DNA of 41,449 nt from Anaerocolumna sp. (GTDB lineage Bacteria > Bacillota > Clostridia > Lachnospirales > Lachnospiraceae): contig JAQSXJ010000076.1 of NCBI GenBank assembly GCA_029256725.1, forward strand, positions 1 to 41,449, in the 5' to 3' direction. Shown in pieces: positions 16,514 through 26,059 of this stretch (the stretch's first letter is position 1; each line of letters opens with the position of its first letter). The notes below the pieces were generated by a model that was given only the letters and a program-made list of their open reading frames with translations, had not been told where the DNA came from and searched no databases. A program made the translations under genes and the position numbers.

Positions 16514-17260
16514 ATGACAAGACAAACCAGACGTGGATATAAAGACAGTGATGAAAAGGAATTTGGTGCTGAGGCATTTAACAAGTTAGCCAGTGCAGGC
16601 AAGGACATCTGTTACCTGATGAATCAGGGATACCCGGTTTCAGGTGCTTCTGTATTTGTAGGAAATCATTATATGCTATCAGAGAGACAGCGTATGGCAC
16701 TGCTTCGCTGGGCGGCTGCAGAAGATGCCGTAAACTCACGAAAATCCAGGGAAATAACCGATTTAAGAGATAGGATACTGCATATTGATGGATTTAATAT
16801 CTTAATAACCCTGGAAGTAATACTGTCCGGTTCTCCTGTGTTTCGGTGTCTTGATGGAACCATCAGAGACCTGGCGGGGCTTAGAGGCACCTACCATCCT
16901 ATTGATAAGACGATTACAGCCCTTAGACTTTTGGGAGAATTCTTTGAAGGGGAGGGAGTAAAGGAGGTTATCTTTTACCTGGATGCACCTGTTTCTAATT
17001 CCGGTAGATTAAAGGTATTGATACAAGAGGAGTTAGAAAAGTTCAGCTTTGGTACACAGGTCTTTGTGATAAATGAGGTTGATAAAATATTAAAGACAAA
17101 AGAGTGTGTAGCAACCTCTGATTCTATTATACTGGATTACACAACCAATTGGGTTAATCTTAACAGCCTGGTACTATCAGGAATCAGTGATTTGTGGCTG
17201 GTGAATTTTCTTGACGGAGACCCAGGTGAAATGAAGCAAAAGGATATAACCTCCGGTTAA
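16514..17260 (+). CDS. DUF434 domain protein with NYN/PIN-like C-terminal part
   Basis: This 248-aa protein has a small N-terminal helical DUF434-like part (RRGYKDSDEKEFG to about residue 65). A C-terminal alpha/beta domain with HIDGFNILI, RDLAGLRGTYH, EVIFYLDAPVSNSG and ATSDSIILD carries spaced acidic residues. The DG-N-L-I strand end and later acidic positions recall NYN/PIN-like nucleases. That similarity is my own reading and weak, so nuclease activity is a hypothesis. It follows the XRE gene closely. Its last 84 nt overlap, on the opposite strand, the end of the hypothetical gene at 17177-17698. Confidence 0.75.
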   Translation: MTRQTRRGYKDSDEKEFGAEAFNKLASAGKDICYLMNQGYPVSGASVFVGNHYMLSERQRMALLRWAAAEDAVNSRKSREITDLRDRILHIDGFNILITLEVILSGSPVFRCLDGTIRDLAGLRGTYHPIDKTITALRLLGEFFEGEGVKEVIFYLDAPVSNSGRLKVLIQEELEKFSFGTQVFVINEVDKILKTKECVATSDSIILDYTTNWVNLNSLVLSGISDLWLVNFLDGDPGEMKQKDITSG

Positions 17261-17698
17261 TAGGATTTCATGAGAAAGTATATCGTCCTGATAAACCATC
17301 AGCTCGCTGTATTCGATCTGCCTGGAGTTATTAAGTGAATTAACCGCAGTACCGCTACAGTTAAAATTCATATAACTTAATCCTTTATAAGTAAGCTGCC
17401 AGGTATCTATCAGATCAAAGAGCATTATCTGACACTGATTGATGCTCTTGATATCGGAACGGTTATATTTAATATATTTACTTCCGTCTGATAACAAAAC
17501 ATCGTTAATAAGGTAATGATGAAAACCGAAATTACTCTCATAGGATTTTATAAAAGCCTTTGTCAGATGACTATTGGCTTTCAGATATTCGGACTGATAT
17601 AGCTTTATATTTTCATTCCAGCTTGTTAAAGCATTAAGTCGTCTGGTATCATCGCCGCAATTGATTTCTCTCCATAAATTTGAATGAAGATATTTCAT
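17177..17698 (-). CDS. hypothetical protein, tail-to-tail overlap with the DUF434 gene
   Basis: A 173-aa ORF not recognised with confidence. The reading MKYLHSNLWREINCGDDTRR followed by helical, charged segments faintly recalls the DUF4085 family, which begins with MKYF and an aromatic helix. A good ribosome binding site (GGAGGTG, 8 nt before the ATG) and absence of a competing ORF over 17261-17698 support it as real. The last 28 codons lie antisense to the DUF434 gene and may be an extension gained by loss of an earlier stop. There is no signal peptide. Confidence 0.65.
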   Translation of the reverse strand: MKYLHSNLWREINCGDDTRRLNALTSWNENIKLYQSEYLKANSHLTKAFIKSYESNFGFHHYLINDVLLSDGSKYIKYNRSDIKSINQCQIMLFDLIDTWQLTYKGLSYMNFNCSGTAVNSLNNSRQIEYSELMVYQDDILSHEILLTGGYILLLHFTWVSVKKIHQPQITDS

Positions 17699-18056
17699 AT
17701 CTGTTCACCTCCAATCTTTTAATACAGCTTCCGGTATTTATGATCTGCGGAATCATCTGTTTATAGTGTAAACCTTTTTAGGCAATTTATTTCATAATTA
17801 TAGGCTCACTTTTTTAGTTTATATTGACAGAAAGTTAACAATAGGTAACAATAAAGATAAGATTACGAATAGTCAGTGAAAGATTAAATATTTTCAGGAT
17901 TGAGGTTGAGTTAGGTTGAAAAACAAAAGAAGGTTTTATCAACTACCAATTAGGAATATCAAATGGAAGATTTGATATTAACGAAAGCGGGTAAAATGAA
18001 AAATTTGCTCACCTGCCTGATTTATTCGTGGGCGTAAGCACACAGATGGGAGTTCT
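17699..18056. other. intergenic region between divergent genes
   Basis: No gene is seen. TTGACA at 17824-17829 followed at 16-17 bp by TAACAA/AACAAT may be the promoter of the hydrolase gene on the plus strand. The direct repeat GTTAACAATAGGTAACAAT lies in it. Confidence 0.4.
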
Positions 18057-18986
18057 ATGAAACGGGAAGAATTTTCTTTTCAGGCGATGGATGGGATACG
18101 CATCCATGGATATCGTGTTAGTCCGGAGGCTTCTGCAGAGATAAAAGGAATTGTACAGATAGCTCATGGAATGGCAGAAACTGCTGAGCGATATGAGCGT
18201 TTTGCCAATATTCTGGCGGAACATGGGTATAAGGTGTATATTCATGACCACAGAGGGCATGGGAAAACCGCGGGAAGTGTAGAGGAGCTTGGACACCTTG
18301 CGGAAAAAGACGGTTTTAAATGGTTGGTATATGACCTGCATCAACTAAGTGTAATAATTCGTAAGCATCATCCTTCTTTGCCATTATTCTTATTCGGACA
18401 CAGTATGGGTTCCTTTGCGGCACAAAAATACTCCATGCAGTATGGAAAAGAATTAAAAGGTCTGATATTATCAGGTTCAAACGGTAATCAGGGACCGGTG
18501 TTAAATGCCGGAATGCTGATAGCCTCTCTGGAAGCAAAGAAAAGGGGAAGAAGAGAAAAAAGTGAGCGGATGAATAGCCTTATGTTTGGTAATTTTAATA
18601 AATTGTTCAGCCCTAATCGGACGGAGTTTGACTGGTTAAGCAGGGATGAGGCAGAAGTGGATAAGTATGTGGCAGATCCTTTTTGCGGTGCAGTATTTCC
18701 CTGCGGTTTTTATTATGACTTCTTAAAAGGTCTTAAGGATATAGAAAAGAGGCAGAATCGAAAGAAAATGCCTTCTGAGCTTCCTTTGCTTCTTATTGCC
18801 GGAGACAGGGATCCTGTTGGAAAGTGCGGTAAAGGGGTTACGAACCTAAGTAAGATTTATAAAAGGGCAGGAGTGAAGGACATTACCTTAAAGATTTATA
18901 AAGAAGCCAGACATGAGCTGCTGAACGAAAGTAACAGAGAGGAAGTTACGGAAGATATACTTAGATGGCTGGAGAAGTATATATAA
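18057..18986 (+). CDS. alpha/beta hydrolase (monoacylglycerol lipase / lysophospholipase-like)
   Basis: A cytoplasmic serine hydrolase of 309 aa in the Hydrolase_4 / serine aminopeptidase S33 group. The nucleophile elbow is GHSMGS with Ser116. The catalytic Asp is probably in LLIAGDRDPVG (about 257) and the His in ARHELLNE (about 288). The oxyanion-loop HG is in QIAHGMAE, and the conserved DHRGHGKT lies near 64-71. No signal peptide is present. It stands alone between noncoding regions. Substrate is probably a lipid ester by family, but not provable here. Confidence 0.9.
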   Translation: MKREEFSFQAMDGIRIHGYRVSPEASAEIKGIVQIAHGMAETAERYERFANILAEHGYKVYIHDHRGHGKTAGSVEELGHLAEKDGFKWLVYDLHQLSVIIRKHHPSLPLFLFGHSMGSFAAQKYSMQYGKELKGLILSGSNGNQGPVLNAGMLIASLEAKKRGRREKSERMNSLMFGNFNKLFSPNRTEFDWLSRDEAEVDKYVADPFCGAVFPCGFYYDFLKGLKDIEKRQNRKKMPSELPLLLIAGDRDPVGKCGKGVTNLSKIYKRAGVKDITLKIYKEARHELLNESNREEVTEDILRWLEKYI

Positions 18987-19519
18987 GTTGGAGGAGATTT
19001 GAGGAATTCAGGAGCAGGAATTCAAAATCAAAAATTTAGAAGCAAGAATTCAAGATTAAAAATCCAAGAGCAAAAATTCAAGAGCAAGAATTAAAGGGTT
19101 GACACACAATAAGTGTAAAGGGAGAAGAAACTCTTTTAATTCTCCTGCAAAACATTGCTTAAATAATCTGGTGCTGATTTTGTGTGCAGAAAATGCAGAA
19201 TGCAGAATTTAGTACGACTACTCCATGCTATATCTGCTATGCGTCTATTAAATGCAATGAGGAGGAATTTCATAGGATTTCTTCAGACACACAATGTAAT
19301 ATATACAACTTAAGATGTAGATTTTTCAACACAGCTCCTGGAGTATATTTTTCAAAAAAGAAAGTAAAGACCCGCTATCAGAATGTGATATGCTCTCCTT
19401 GTGGCAGACAGTATAAAACTGTTTAACACAAGAAGGAGAATATCAGGATCCGGCAGCGAGTCTTTTTTAGTTTTATTGTTACGGTTTTATTCTAGCACTA
19501 TATCAGAAAATCAAATACA
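18987..19519. other. intergenic region with short A-rich repeats
   Basis: 19011-19098 holds about four irregular copies of GAGCAAGAATTCAA(A/G)AT-like units at 28-bp and then shorter spacing. An 80-codon frame at 19184-19426 has no ribosome binding site or recognisable motif and is not called. Nothing else is evident. Confidence 0.5.
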
Positions 19520-21778
19520 TTATTGATTCAATTCCTTGAGGAGTGCCTGAATCCCCTCAGTAGTTATATTTCCACCAAAGGATAGTGTGCAATGAAGTGG
19601 CGTTCCTTCAATCATCTGACGCAGCATTTCAGCTGTGCCTTCGCCAAGGGATTCTTCAGCGCTGCCTTCAAGTGCAGGCATTAGGCGCCCGCTGTAGCGA
19701 GCTATAATTTCCTGCCCATCAGGAACATATTTCTGAATATCTGAAAGGGTAGTGGTTTCGTCGGCAATAAAGGGAAGTTTCTTTGTGCCGGTCAGGAAGA
19801 TATCTTTATAAAGGAGAATATCCCGTGAGGATTTTCCTACCATGATAGTGAAATCTCCGGTCTCAACATACCAATCTCCCAGTGCTTCACTGTAATAAGC
19901 AAAAGAACGGCTGTCAAGGGTAAAGGTTACTTCCTTTTCTTCGCCGGGAGCCAGTGCTGTTTTTACAAATCCTTTCAGCTCCTTATCAGGACGTTTCACA
20001 GATGCAGCCTTATCTTGTATATAGAGTTGTACGGTTTCTTTACCAAAAACTTTACCTGTATTTTTTACCTTAAGAGTAACTATAATAGAATCAGTATCTG
20101 AAAGGTTTGAATCGGGAGTGATTCTTAAGTCACTGTATTCAAAGGTAGTATAACTTAGGCCATAACCAAAAGGATATAAGACCTCAAGGTCTTTGGTATC
20201 GTAATAACGGTAGCCAATGAATACTCCTTCATTATATACCACCTCCTTCTCAGTACCGGGGAAATTAAGATAAGAAGGATTGTGCTTTAAGGACAGGGGA
20301 TAACTCTCTGCCAGTTTACCACTTGGATTAACGAATCCATAAAGCAGGTCGATTGCTGCACCTCCTACCGCCTGACCTCCCAGATAGAGTGAAATCAAGC
20401 CTTTGACGTCTGATAACCAGGGCATTCTGACAGGGGAACCGTTATGCAGGACAACCACAAGATTTTTTTGTACTTTTGAGATCTCTTGAATTAAATAATT
20501 CTGGCAATCAGGTAATTCCATATGTACCCGGTCATACCCTTCACTTTCAAAGGAATCGGGAAGCCCTGCAAAAATTACAGCAACTTCGGCTTCTTTCGCC
20601 GCTTCTATCGCTTCCTGTAAGAGTGTTTCATCTATTTTATCTTCTTTGGTATCATAACCTTGCGCATAGGTTATCTGACTAATTTCTTTAACCGCCTCCA
20701 GTGCACTGGTCACCTGATAGCTATTAATGTGACTGGAACCGCCACCCTGATAACGGGGTATCTGAGCGAATTTACCAATAAAAGCAGCTTTCGTCTCTGG
20801 TTTTAAGGGCAGAATGGATTCATTCTTTAACAAAACAGCACTTTCGCCGGCGGCTTTTCTGGCAAGAGCATGGTGAGTCTTTTTGTCGTAGCTGGTATTC
20901 TCTTTTTTGTTATCATAGTAATGTTTTATAAGTTTAAGGACTCTTCTTACAGAGGTATTCAATATTTCTTCTGATAATTTACCCGATCTAACAGCTTCTA
21001 CGATTTCTTGATCTCTGATTCCATTACTGCTTGGCATTTCCAGATCAAGCCCTGCCTTTAATGCTTTAACCCTGTCGTTCATAGCTCCCCAGTCGGTCAT
21101 CACCAGACCGTCAAAACCCCATTCTTCTCGCAAGACTTTGTTCAGCAGCCAATCATTTTCACAGGCATAGGTTCCGTTGATACGGTTATAAGAACACATC
21201 AATGTTGTGGGTTTGGCTTCTTTTACAATGGTCTCAAAAGCAGCCAGATAGATCTCTCTTAAAGTTCTTTCATCTGCTTTGGCATTTATGCTCATTCTGC
21301 GATATTCCTGATTGTTTACAGCAAAATGTTTCACACTGGTTCCGATGCCTTTGCTTTGAACCCCGGTTACAAAAGCAGCAGCTATTTTACCGGTAAGGTA
21401 TGGATCTTCAGAATAATATTCGAAATTACGGCCGCAAAGAGGAGAGCGCTTCATATTGACTCCGGGTCCGAGTAAAGTTGATACGGATTCAGCCTGGCAT
21501 TCATCGCCTAAGGCTTCACCGATAGCCTTAGCCAGTTCTGTATCGAAAGAGCAGGCAAGGGCAGAGGCGGTAGGAAAACAGATTGCTTTTACACTATTTG
21601 CAAGTCCCAAATGATCGGACTCCTCTGCTTGTTTTCTAAGACCATGAGGTCCGTCTGTAACCATAACAGCAGGAATCTGTAAACGTTCAATAGATTTTGT
21701 ATGCCAGAAATCTGCTCCGGAACACAAAGATGCTTTTTCCTCAAGTGTTAATTCTGATAATAGTTTTTCAACATCCAT
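19520..21778 (-). CDS. glycoside hydrolase family 3 beta-glucosidase
   Basis: A 752-aa GH3 enzyme that should release glucose or a related sugar from beta-linked oligosaccharides or glycosides. It lacks a signal peptide and is presumably cytoplasmic. The N-terminal TIM-barrel has TDGPHGLR, GRNFEYYSEDPYLTG and SVKHFAVNNQE, and the nucleophile Asp229 in GLVMTDWGAM. The second alpha/beta domain includes LKNESILPLK and the GGGSSH loop. A fibronectin III-like C-terminal domain begins near VTLKVKNTGKVFGKETVQLYI. The frame is open 16 codons further, but AAAGGAG 9 nt before ATG 21778 decides the start. The promoter and palindromic operator lie just upstream. Confidence 0.95.
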   Translation of the reverse strand: MDVEKLLSELTLEEKASLCSGADFWHTKSIERLQIPAVMVTDGPHGLRKQAEESDHLGLANSVKAICFPTASALACSFDTELAKAIGEALGDECQAESVSTLLGPGVNMKRSPLCGRNFEYYSEDPYLTGKIAAAFVTGVQSKGIGTSVKHFAVNNQEYRRMSINAKADERTLREIYLAAFETIVKEAKPTTLMCSYNRINGTYACENDWLLNKVLREEWGFDGLVMTDWGAMNDRVKALKAGLDLEMPSSNGIRDQEIVEAVRSGKLSEEILNTSVRRVLKLIKHYYDNKKENTSYDKKTHHALARKAAGESAVLLKNESILPLKPETKAAFIGKFAQIPRYQGGGSSHINSYQVTSALEAVKEISQITYAQGYDTKEDKIDETLLQEAIEAAKEAEVAVIFAGLPDSFESEGYDRVHMELPDCQNYLIQEISKVQKNLVVVLHNGSPVRMPWLSDVKGLISLYLGGQAVGGAAIDLLYGFVNPSGKLAESYPLSLKHNPSYLNFPGTEKEVVYNEGVFIGYRYYDTKDLEVLYPFGYGLSYTTFEYSDLRITPDSNLSDTDSIIVTLKVKNTGKVFGKETVQLYIQDKAASVKRPDKELKGFVKTALAPGEEKEVTFTLDSRSFAYYSEALGDWYVETGDFTIMVGKSSRDILLYKDIFLTGTKKLPFIADETTTLSDIQKYVPDGQEIIARYSGRLMPALEGSAEESLGEGTAEMLRQMIEGTPLHCTLSFGGNITTEGIQALLKELNQ

Positions 21779-21818
21779 AAGATATTCTCCTTTATCTGAT
21801 ATATGTTTGAAACGATAC

Positions 21819-21834
21819 CGGGACACGTGTCCCG
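21819..21834. promoter_or_regulatory. 16-bp perfect palindromic operator
   Basis: CGGGACACGTGTCCCG at 21819-21834 is a perfect palindrome, standing out by GC content from the AT-rich gap. It sits about 11 bp downstream of the predicted -10 of the GH3 promoter, so a bound repressor would block transcription start or escape. The regulator is not identified; AAACGAT next to it (21811-21816) recurs at 21950 and 22111. Confidence 0.75.
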
Positions 21835-21844
21835 ATATACTTTG

Positions 21845-21873
21845 AATATAGCATTTATCAAAGAAGAAGTCAA
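21845..21873 (-). promoter_or_regulatory. sigma-A promoter of the GH3 gene
   Basis: On the minus strand, -35 TTGACT (21868-21873) and -10 TATATT (21845-21850) are 17 bp apart. The start site should fall near 21838, right before the palindrome. Confidence 0.8.
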
Positions 21874-22378
21874 GTAAGAGTGTACGTTAAACTGTTAATA
21901 AATTGCTGATAAATAGATGAGAAAAACACTAAATGGACAAAGATAGTAAAACGATTAACATATTAATTATAGATCTATAATTAAAGTTTTATTGTTCAAA
22001 ATGTATGCTTTTGTAACGTAAATATGGCTAAATAATACAAATATTATAAGAGAGAGATAATATTATTTACAATTGTGATATACCCATGCTATAATAAAAT
22101 TAAAAAAGTGAAACGATTAACTGAATGGTCGATATTATGAGTTAAGGAAAAACAATGGTTTAGTAAAGGCGGTGTTGTATGAATGCGATGGATTTCCCTT
22201 AAGGGGTAACTGAGCTGTTAATTTGTATTAAATATTCAGTTATATCAGTTATGAAAACATTTTAAGCAAATCCTGCTTTTCATTAGAAAGTACGATTTTA
22301 TAATCGTAGCAAGGAGCTTTAGGATATCAATCAACGTAAGAACACATTAAATCAGGATGATGAGGATATTGAAATAAT
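21874..22378. other. intergenic region with repeated AAACGATTAAC motif
   Basis: No gene. The motif AAACGATTAAC occurs at 21950-21960 and 22111-22121, and a related GAAACGATACC at 21810-21820 near the GH3 operator. AAACGNTT half-sites are common in operators of LacI-family sugar repressors, so a shared regulator of the GH3 gene and the locus downstream is plausible. No such regulator gene is in the window. Confidence 0.45.
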
Positions 22379-23515
22379 ATGGATAAATTAAAATTAGTGC
22401 CTTTAAAGGATATTGGAATTCGGGATAGTTTTTGGGATAGGTATATTAGTTTGGTTCATAAAGTTCTTATACCTTATCAGTGGGATATTCTAAACGACAA
22501 CTTAGAAGAGGTAGAGACCAGCCATTGTATTAAGAACTTTAAGATTGCAGCTGAGTGGGAGGAAGGAACCTTTTATGGAGCTGTATTTCAGGATTCTGAT
22601 CTGGCTAAATGGCTGGAGGCGGTAGCTTATTCCCTGGCAGTGCATCCTGATAAAGAACTGGAGAATACAGCAGATGCTATGATAGAGTTGATAGCGGCAG
22701 CCCAGAGAGAGGATGGCTACATCAATACATATTTTATTATTAAGGGCTTAGATCTGCGGTTTACCAATATGGAGGAGGGGCATGAACTGTATTGTGCAGG
22801 ACATTTAATGGAAGCTGCCGTAGCTTATTACAAAGCAACGGGAAAAGACAGCTTCGTACAGATTATGAAACGCTTTGCCGATTTAATCTGCGACGAATTT
22901 TCAGAAGCAAAAAACGCGAAAGGCTATCCCGGTCACCAGGAAGTTGAAATAGGGTTATACAAACTCTTTGAAGTAACGGGAGAGAGAAAATATCTGGAAC
23001 AGGCAAGAAGCTTTCTTGAGAGGAGAGGGGCTAAACCGAATTATTTTCTGGAGGTATACATCATGTGGACCAGAGGCTTTGGCTTAAGAGACAGTTATCT
23101 GCCTTTAATTCTTCCTTATCTTTGCGGTGGCGGTGCCTTTAATATATTTCTGATACGTCAGTTTATCATGACGATACCCAAAGAACTGGATGAAGCAGCA
23201 ACCATAGACGGGGCAGGACGTTTTCGCATTCTGTTCAGCATCATAATTCCTGCTATTAAATCAGCTATGATAGTAGTTGCCTTATTTATCTTTATAAGTC
23301 TTTGGAATGACCTGTTGCAGCAAATGATCTATATCAATTCCTCCGAAAAATATACAATAGCACTGGGACTTACGAATTTTAAAGGACAGTTGAAACAGGA
23401 CTGGTCCCTGACTATGAGTGCTACCTGTCTCTCTTTTGCGCCCGGTGTGATATTTTATCTGATAGGGCAGAAGTATTTTGTGGAAGGTATTACTATGACA
23501 GGAATGAAGAACTAA
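22379..23515 (+). pseudogene. chimeric ORF: GH127 N-terminus fused to sugar ABC permease C-terminus
   Basis: The 378-aa ORF has two unrelated halves. Residues 1 to about 225 match the start of GH127 (DUF1680, beta-L-arabinofuranosidase-like) enzymes: PLKDIGIRDSFWDRY, FYGAVFQDSDLAKWLEA, QREDGYINTYF, EEGHELYCAGHLMEA, GHQEVEIGLYKLFEVTG, and FLERRGAKPNYFLE. From about residue 227 it becomes the second half of a MalG-type carbohydrate ABC permease, with LRDSYLPLILPYL, the EAA loop ELDEAATIDGAGRFRILFSIIIP (about 269-291), and final membrane helices. GH127 enzymes are about 600-650 aa and such permeases about 280 aa, so each part is about half or less of its family length. A deletion that joined two genes in frame near 23055 is the simplest reading. 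The ribosome binding site is weak. The product is probably inactive. Confidence 0.85.
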
Positions 23516-23625
23516 ACAGCAATTTCCCATTGAAGGGTTCTTAATGACACTCAAATGGCGGCAGTTGTACCTGGTACAACTGCCGCCATTTTGCTAGTGT
23601 TGGTCTACCGTACCCCTTTAAGGCG
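23516..23625. repeat. palindromic element Q1 (shortened copy)
   Basis: A 19-bp arm from AAATGGCGGCAG to GTACC pairs perfectly with its complement across a single T. The flanks ATTGAAGGGTTCTTAATGAC and CCATTTTGCTAGTGTTGGT match the arms of element Q2 (30419-30649), which reads ATTGAAGAGCACCTAATGAC at the same place. The loop of Q2 and Q3 and the clear ends are missing. It lies directly after the chimeric ORF and may serve as its terminator. Confidence 0.75.
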
Positions 23626-23631
23626 AGGTTA

Positions 23632-23660
23632 TTGACAATTACATTTCGCACACCTATAAT
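23632..23660 (+). promoter_or_regulatory. sigma-A promoter of the TetR gene
   Basis: -35 TTGACA (23632-23637) and -10 TATAAT (23655-23660), both at consensus, are separated by 17 bp and sit about 50 nt before the start codon. Confidence 0.88.
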
Positions 23661-23710
23661 GAAGTGCATAAAAGAAAGGACTAATAAATAGTCAAAGGAC
23701 GGAGAACACA

Positions 23711-24334
23711 ATGCCAAGAATATTGGATAAAGCAGATGAAAAAATATTGGAGGTTTCCAGGGAACTGTTCCTGACCATAGGCTTACGAGCCACTGAAATG
23801 AAAGATATTGCTGTGAGGGCTGGTATTGGCAGAAGTACCCTCTACAGACATTTCACAGGGAAAGAAATCATAGCATTTTATATAGCGAAAGACATTCTGA
23901 CAGGTTTGTGGGGACTTACAGAGAAAGAGAGTGAGAGACTGAAAAGTCTGGACAACGGTTATGAAAAGCTGGAAGAGACTATGCTGCTCTTTTCTTCTAA
24001 ACTAATAGAGAACAGGGACAAGGTTCGGTTCCTGGATGAATTCGATCAGTACTTTACCGATGATTATCCGGCTTCTGAAGAAGCTGATGAATATATACAA
24101 TTCAACAAAAATAAAGATACTGTCATGTATCAGTATTATTTAGAAGGAATGAAGGATGGAAGTATAAAAGCAGCAGAAGATATTGAATTCAAGGTTGATG
24201 TACTGCTTAATACAGCCCTTGGCATCGCCCAGAGAATAATACCCAGAAGAGAACATTATCTGGAGGAACACGGTTACTGCGAAGAATTGCTGAAAGAAGC
24301 CATAAGGCTTATTCTGTTGGGTATTAAAGCTTAA
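23711..24334 (+). CDS. TetR family transcriptional regulator
   Basis: A 207-aa one-component regulator. The N-terminal helix-turn-helix is typical: ADEKILEVSRELFLTIGLRATEMKDIAVRAGIGRSTLYRHFTGKE (about residues 8-52). The remaining helical domain would bind a ligand and form the dimer. A consensus sigma-A promoter lies upstream. No transporter or enzyme gene is adjacent in an operon, so the target is unknown; glyA, next downstream, has its own promoter-like site. Confidence 0.92.
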   Translation: MPRILDKADEKILEVSRELFLTIGLRATEMKDIAVRAGIGRSTLYRHFTGKEIIAFYIAKDILTGLWGLTEKESERLKSLDNGYEKLEETMLLFSSKLIENRDKVRFLDEFDQYFTDDYPASEEADEYIQFNKNKDTVMYQYYLEGMKDGSIKAAEDIEFKVDVLLNTALGIAQRIIPRREHYLEEHGYCEELLKEAIRLILLGIKA

Positions 24335-24449
24335 ATAACAGGAATAATACTTTCAGGAATCTCCTGACGCAGGGAGAAAATTATTGAATAAATATTCGGT
24401 TTAATAAGTACAGCTTATTGAAATAAGGTCGAATTATCACTTTTAATAA

Positions 24450-24473
24450 CAGTATTACTGTGTTATAATACTG
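24450..24473 (+). promoter_or_regulatory. glyA -10 region within an inverted repeat
   Basis: TATAAT (24464-24469) overlaps the right arm of the inverted repeat CAGTATTA (24450-24457) / TAATACTG (24466-24473). The start site would be near 24476, about 23 nt before the ATG. The repeat is placed like an operator; the -35 is poor. Confidence 0.55.
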
Positions 24474-24498
24474 TAAAAATACCAACGGAGGTAGTGAG

Positions 24499-25740
24499 AT
24501 GTATTCATTTGAAGAAGTTTTGGGCTATGATCCTGAGCTTGCGGAGGCTATAACCAAGGAAATCGGAAGACAGGAAGATCATATTGAACTGATAGCGTCT
24601 GAAAATTTTGTTAGCAAAGCGGTAATGGCAGCAATGGGAAGTCCTCTTACGAATAAATATGCAGAAGGTTATCCCGGTAAGAGATATTACGGCGGCTGTG
24701 AATTTGTTGATATTGCTGAGAATCTTGCGATAGAACGTGCAAAGCAGTTATTTGGCTGTACTTATGCCAATGTTCAGCCTCATTCCGGCGCGCAGGCTAA
24801 TATGGCAGTATTTTTTGCCCTTGTAAAACCCGGTGATACCATAATGGGTATGAACCTTGCCCATGGCGGACATTTAACTCATGGCAGCCCGGTGAATATG
24901 TCCGGCAGCTACTTTAATATCGTTCCTTATGGTGTAAATGATGAGGGCTTCATAGATTATGAAGAGCTGGAGAAAATTGCACTTTCCGTAAAGCCTAAAT
25001 TAATCGTGGCTGGTGCCAGTGCTTATGCCAGAAAGATAGATTTCAAGCGTTTCAGAGAAATTGCAGATGCAGCAGGAGCACTCCTGATGGTGGATATGGC
25101 TCATATTGCAGGTCTGGTAGCAGCAGGACTTCATGAATCCCCCATTCCTTATGCACATGTAACAACCACTACCACTCATAAGACTTTAAGAGGTCCCAGA
25201 GGCGGTATGATTCTCTCAAGTATTGAATTTGCAGAGGAAAATAAACTTAACAAAGCAGTATTTCCAGGAATTCAGGGAGGCCCTTTAATGCACGTAATTG
25301 CAGCGAAAGCAGTTTGCTTTAAAGAAGCTCTTGACCCTGCCTTTAAATCATATGCAGCAAATATTATAGAGAATGCGCAAGCTCTCTCAAAAGGCCTGAC
25401 AGACAGAGGGTTTACTATTGTATCCGGTGGAACGGACAACCATCTGATGTTAGTGGACCTTCAGAATAAGGGTGTTACCGGTAAGGAAGCTGAGAAGCTC
25501 TTAGATGCAGCTAATATTACCTGTAATAAGAATACGATACCTAATGATCCTGCTTCACCTTTTGTAACCAGCGGTATTCGTCTTGGAACACCGGCTGTTA
25601 CTACAAGAGGTATGATAGCGGCAGATATGGAGGTTATTGCGGAAGCCATCAGCTTGTTGATTGCAGATGTGGACAAGAATAAAGCCCAGGCAATGGAACT
25701 TGTAAAGACGCTGACGGACAAATATCCGTTGTATAGATAG
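24499..25740 (+). CDS. glyA: serine hydroxymethyltransferase
   Basis: This cytoplasmic PLP enzyme interconverts serine plus tetrahydrofolate and glycine plus methylene-tetrahydrofolate, the main entry of one-carbon units. At 413 aa it has the full family length. Visible are [26 protein letters not shown], the active-site HSGAQAN and the PLP lysine Lys228 in [21 protein letters not shown] 8 nt before ATG supports the start. No operon partner; palindromic element P1 begins 100 nt downstream. Confidence 0.97.
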   Translation: MYSFEEVLGYDPELAEAITKEIGRQEDHIELIASENFVSKAVMAAMGSPLTNKYAEGYPGKRYYGGCEFVDIAENLAIERAKQLFGCTYANVQPHSGAQANMAVFFALVKPGDTIMGMNLAHGGHLTHGSPVNMSGSYFNIVPYGVNDEGFIDYEELEKIALSVKPKLIVAGASAYARKIDFKRFREIADAAGALLMVDMAHIAGLVAAGLHESPIPYAHVTTTTTHKTLRGPRGGMILSSIEFAEENKLNKAVFPGIQGGPLMHVIAAKAVCFKEALDPAFKSYAANIIENAQALSKGLTDRGFTIVSGGTDNHLMLVDLQNKGVTGKEAEKLLDAANITCNKNTIPNDPASPFVTSGIRLGTPAVTTRGMIAADMEVIAEAISLLIADVDKNKAQAMELVKTLTDKYPLYR

Positions 25741-25840
25741 AATTTGAATTATAAGGCAGTATGTATATTTAAGAGAATTAGCTTGATTTAACCTATTATG
25801 TGATTTGAGAGTTAGAAGGACAGTTTTTCGCAATGGGGAC

Positions 25841-26054
25841 GGCAAATTGAACAAACCAGAAAAAACTCATGCGCAGATTCCAAGGTATAAGAAGTCCTAA
25901 TTCTCTGAATATTTTGTGCTTGACATATGATAAAACAGATAACTCGCTACGCTCAGACAATCTGTTTTATCATATAGCACAAAATTTTCAGAGAAAAGGA
26001 CTTCTAATACCTTTCCATAGGCGCATTCGTTCTTTCTGGTTTGTTCAATTAGCC
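25841..26054. repeat. long palindromic element P1
   Basis: A 214-bp imperfect palindrome. The outer arm GGCAAATTGAACAAACCAGA (from 25841) pairs with TCTGGTTTGTTCAATTAGCC (to 26054). Inner arms include GGTATAAGAAGTCCT / AGGACTTCTAATACC, TCTCTGAATATTTTGTGCT / AGCACAAAATTTTCAGAGA and ATATGATAAAACAGAT / ATCTGTTTTATCATAT around a small loop with AACTCGCTACGCTCAGACA. A near-identical inner part is repeated at 29933-30165 (P2), but the outer arms differ between the copies while staying paired within each copy. Its right end is 6 bp from the cat fragment. Confidence 0.9.
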
Positions 26055-26059
26055 TGAAA

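Noticed and set aside
19184..19426. 80-codon ORF with several cysteines
   Set aside because: No ribosome binding site, no family likeness, lies in repeat-rich noncoding DNA.
25869..26057. ORFs spanning the palindromes P1 and P2 that read the same peptide (FQGIRSPNSLNILCLTY)
   Set aside because: The shared peptide comes from the repeated palindrome arm. There is no ribosome binding site, and both arms are explained by the inverted repeat.
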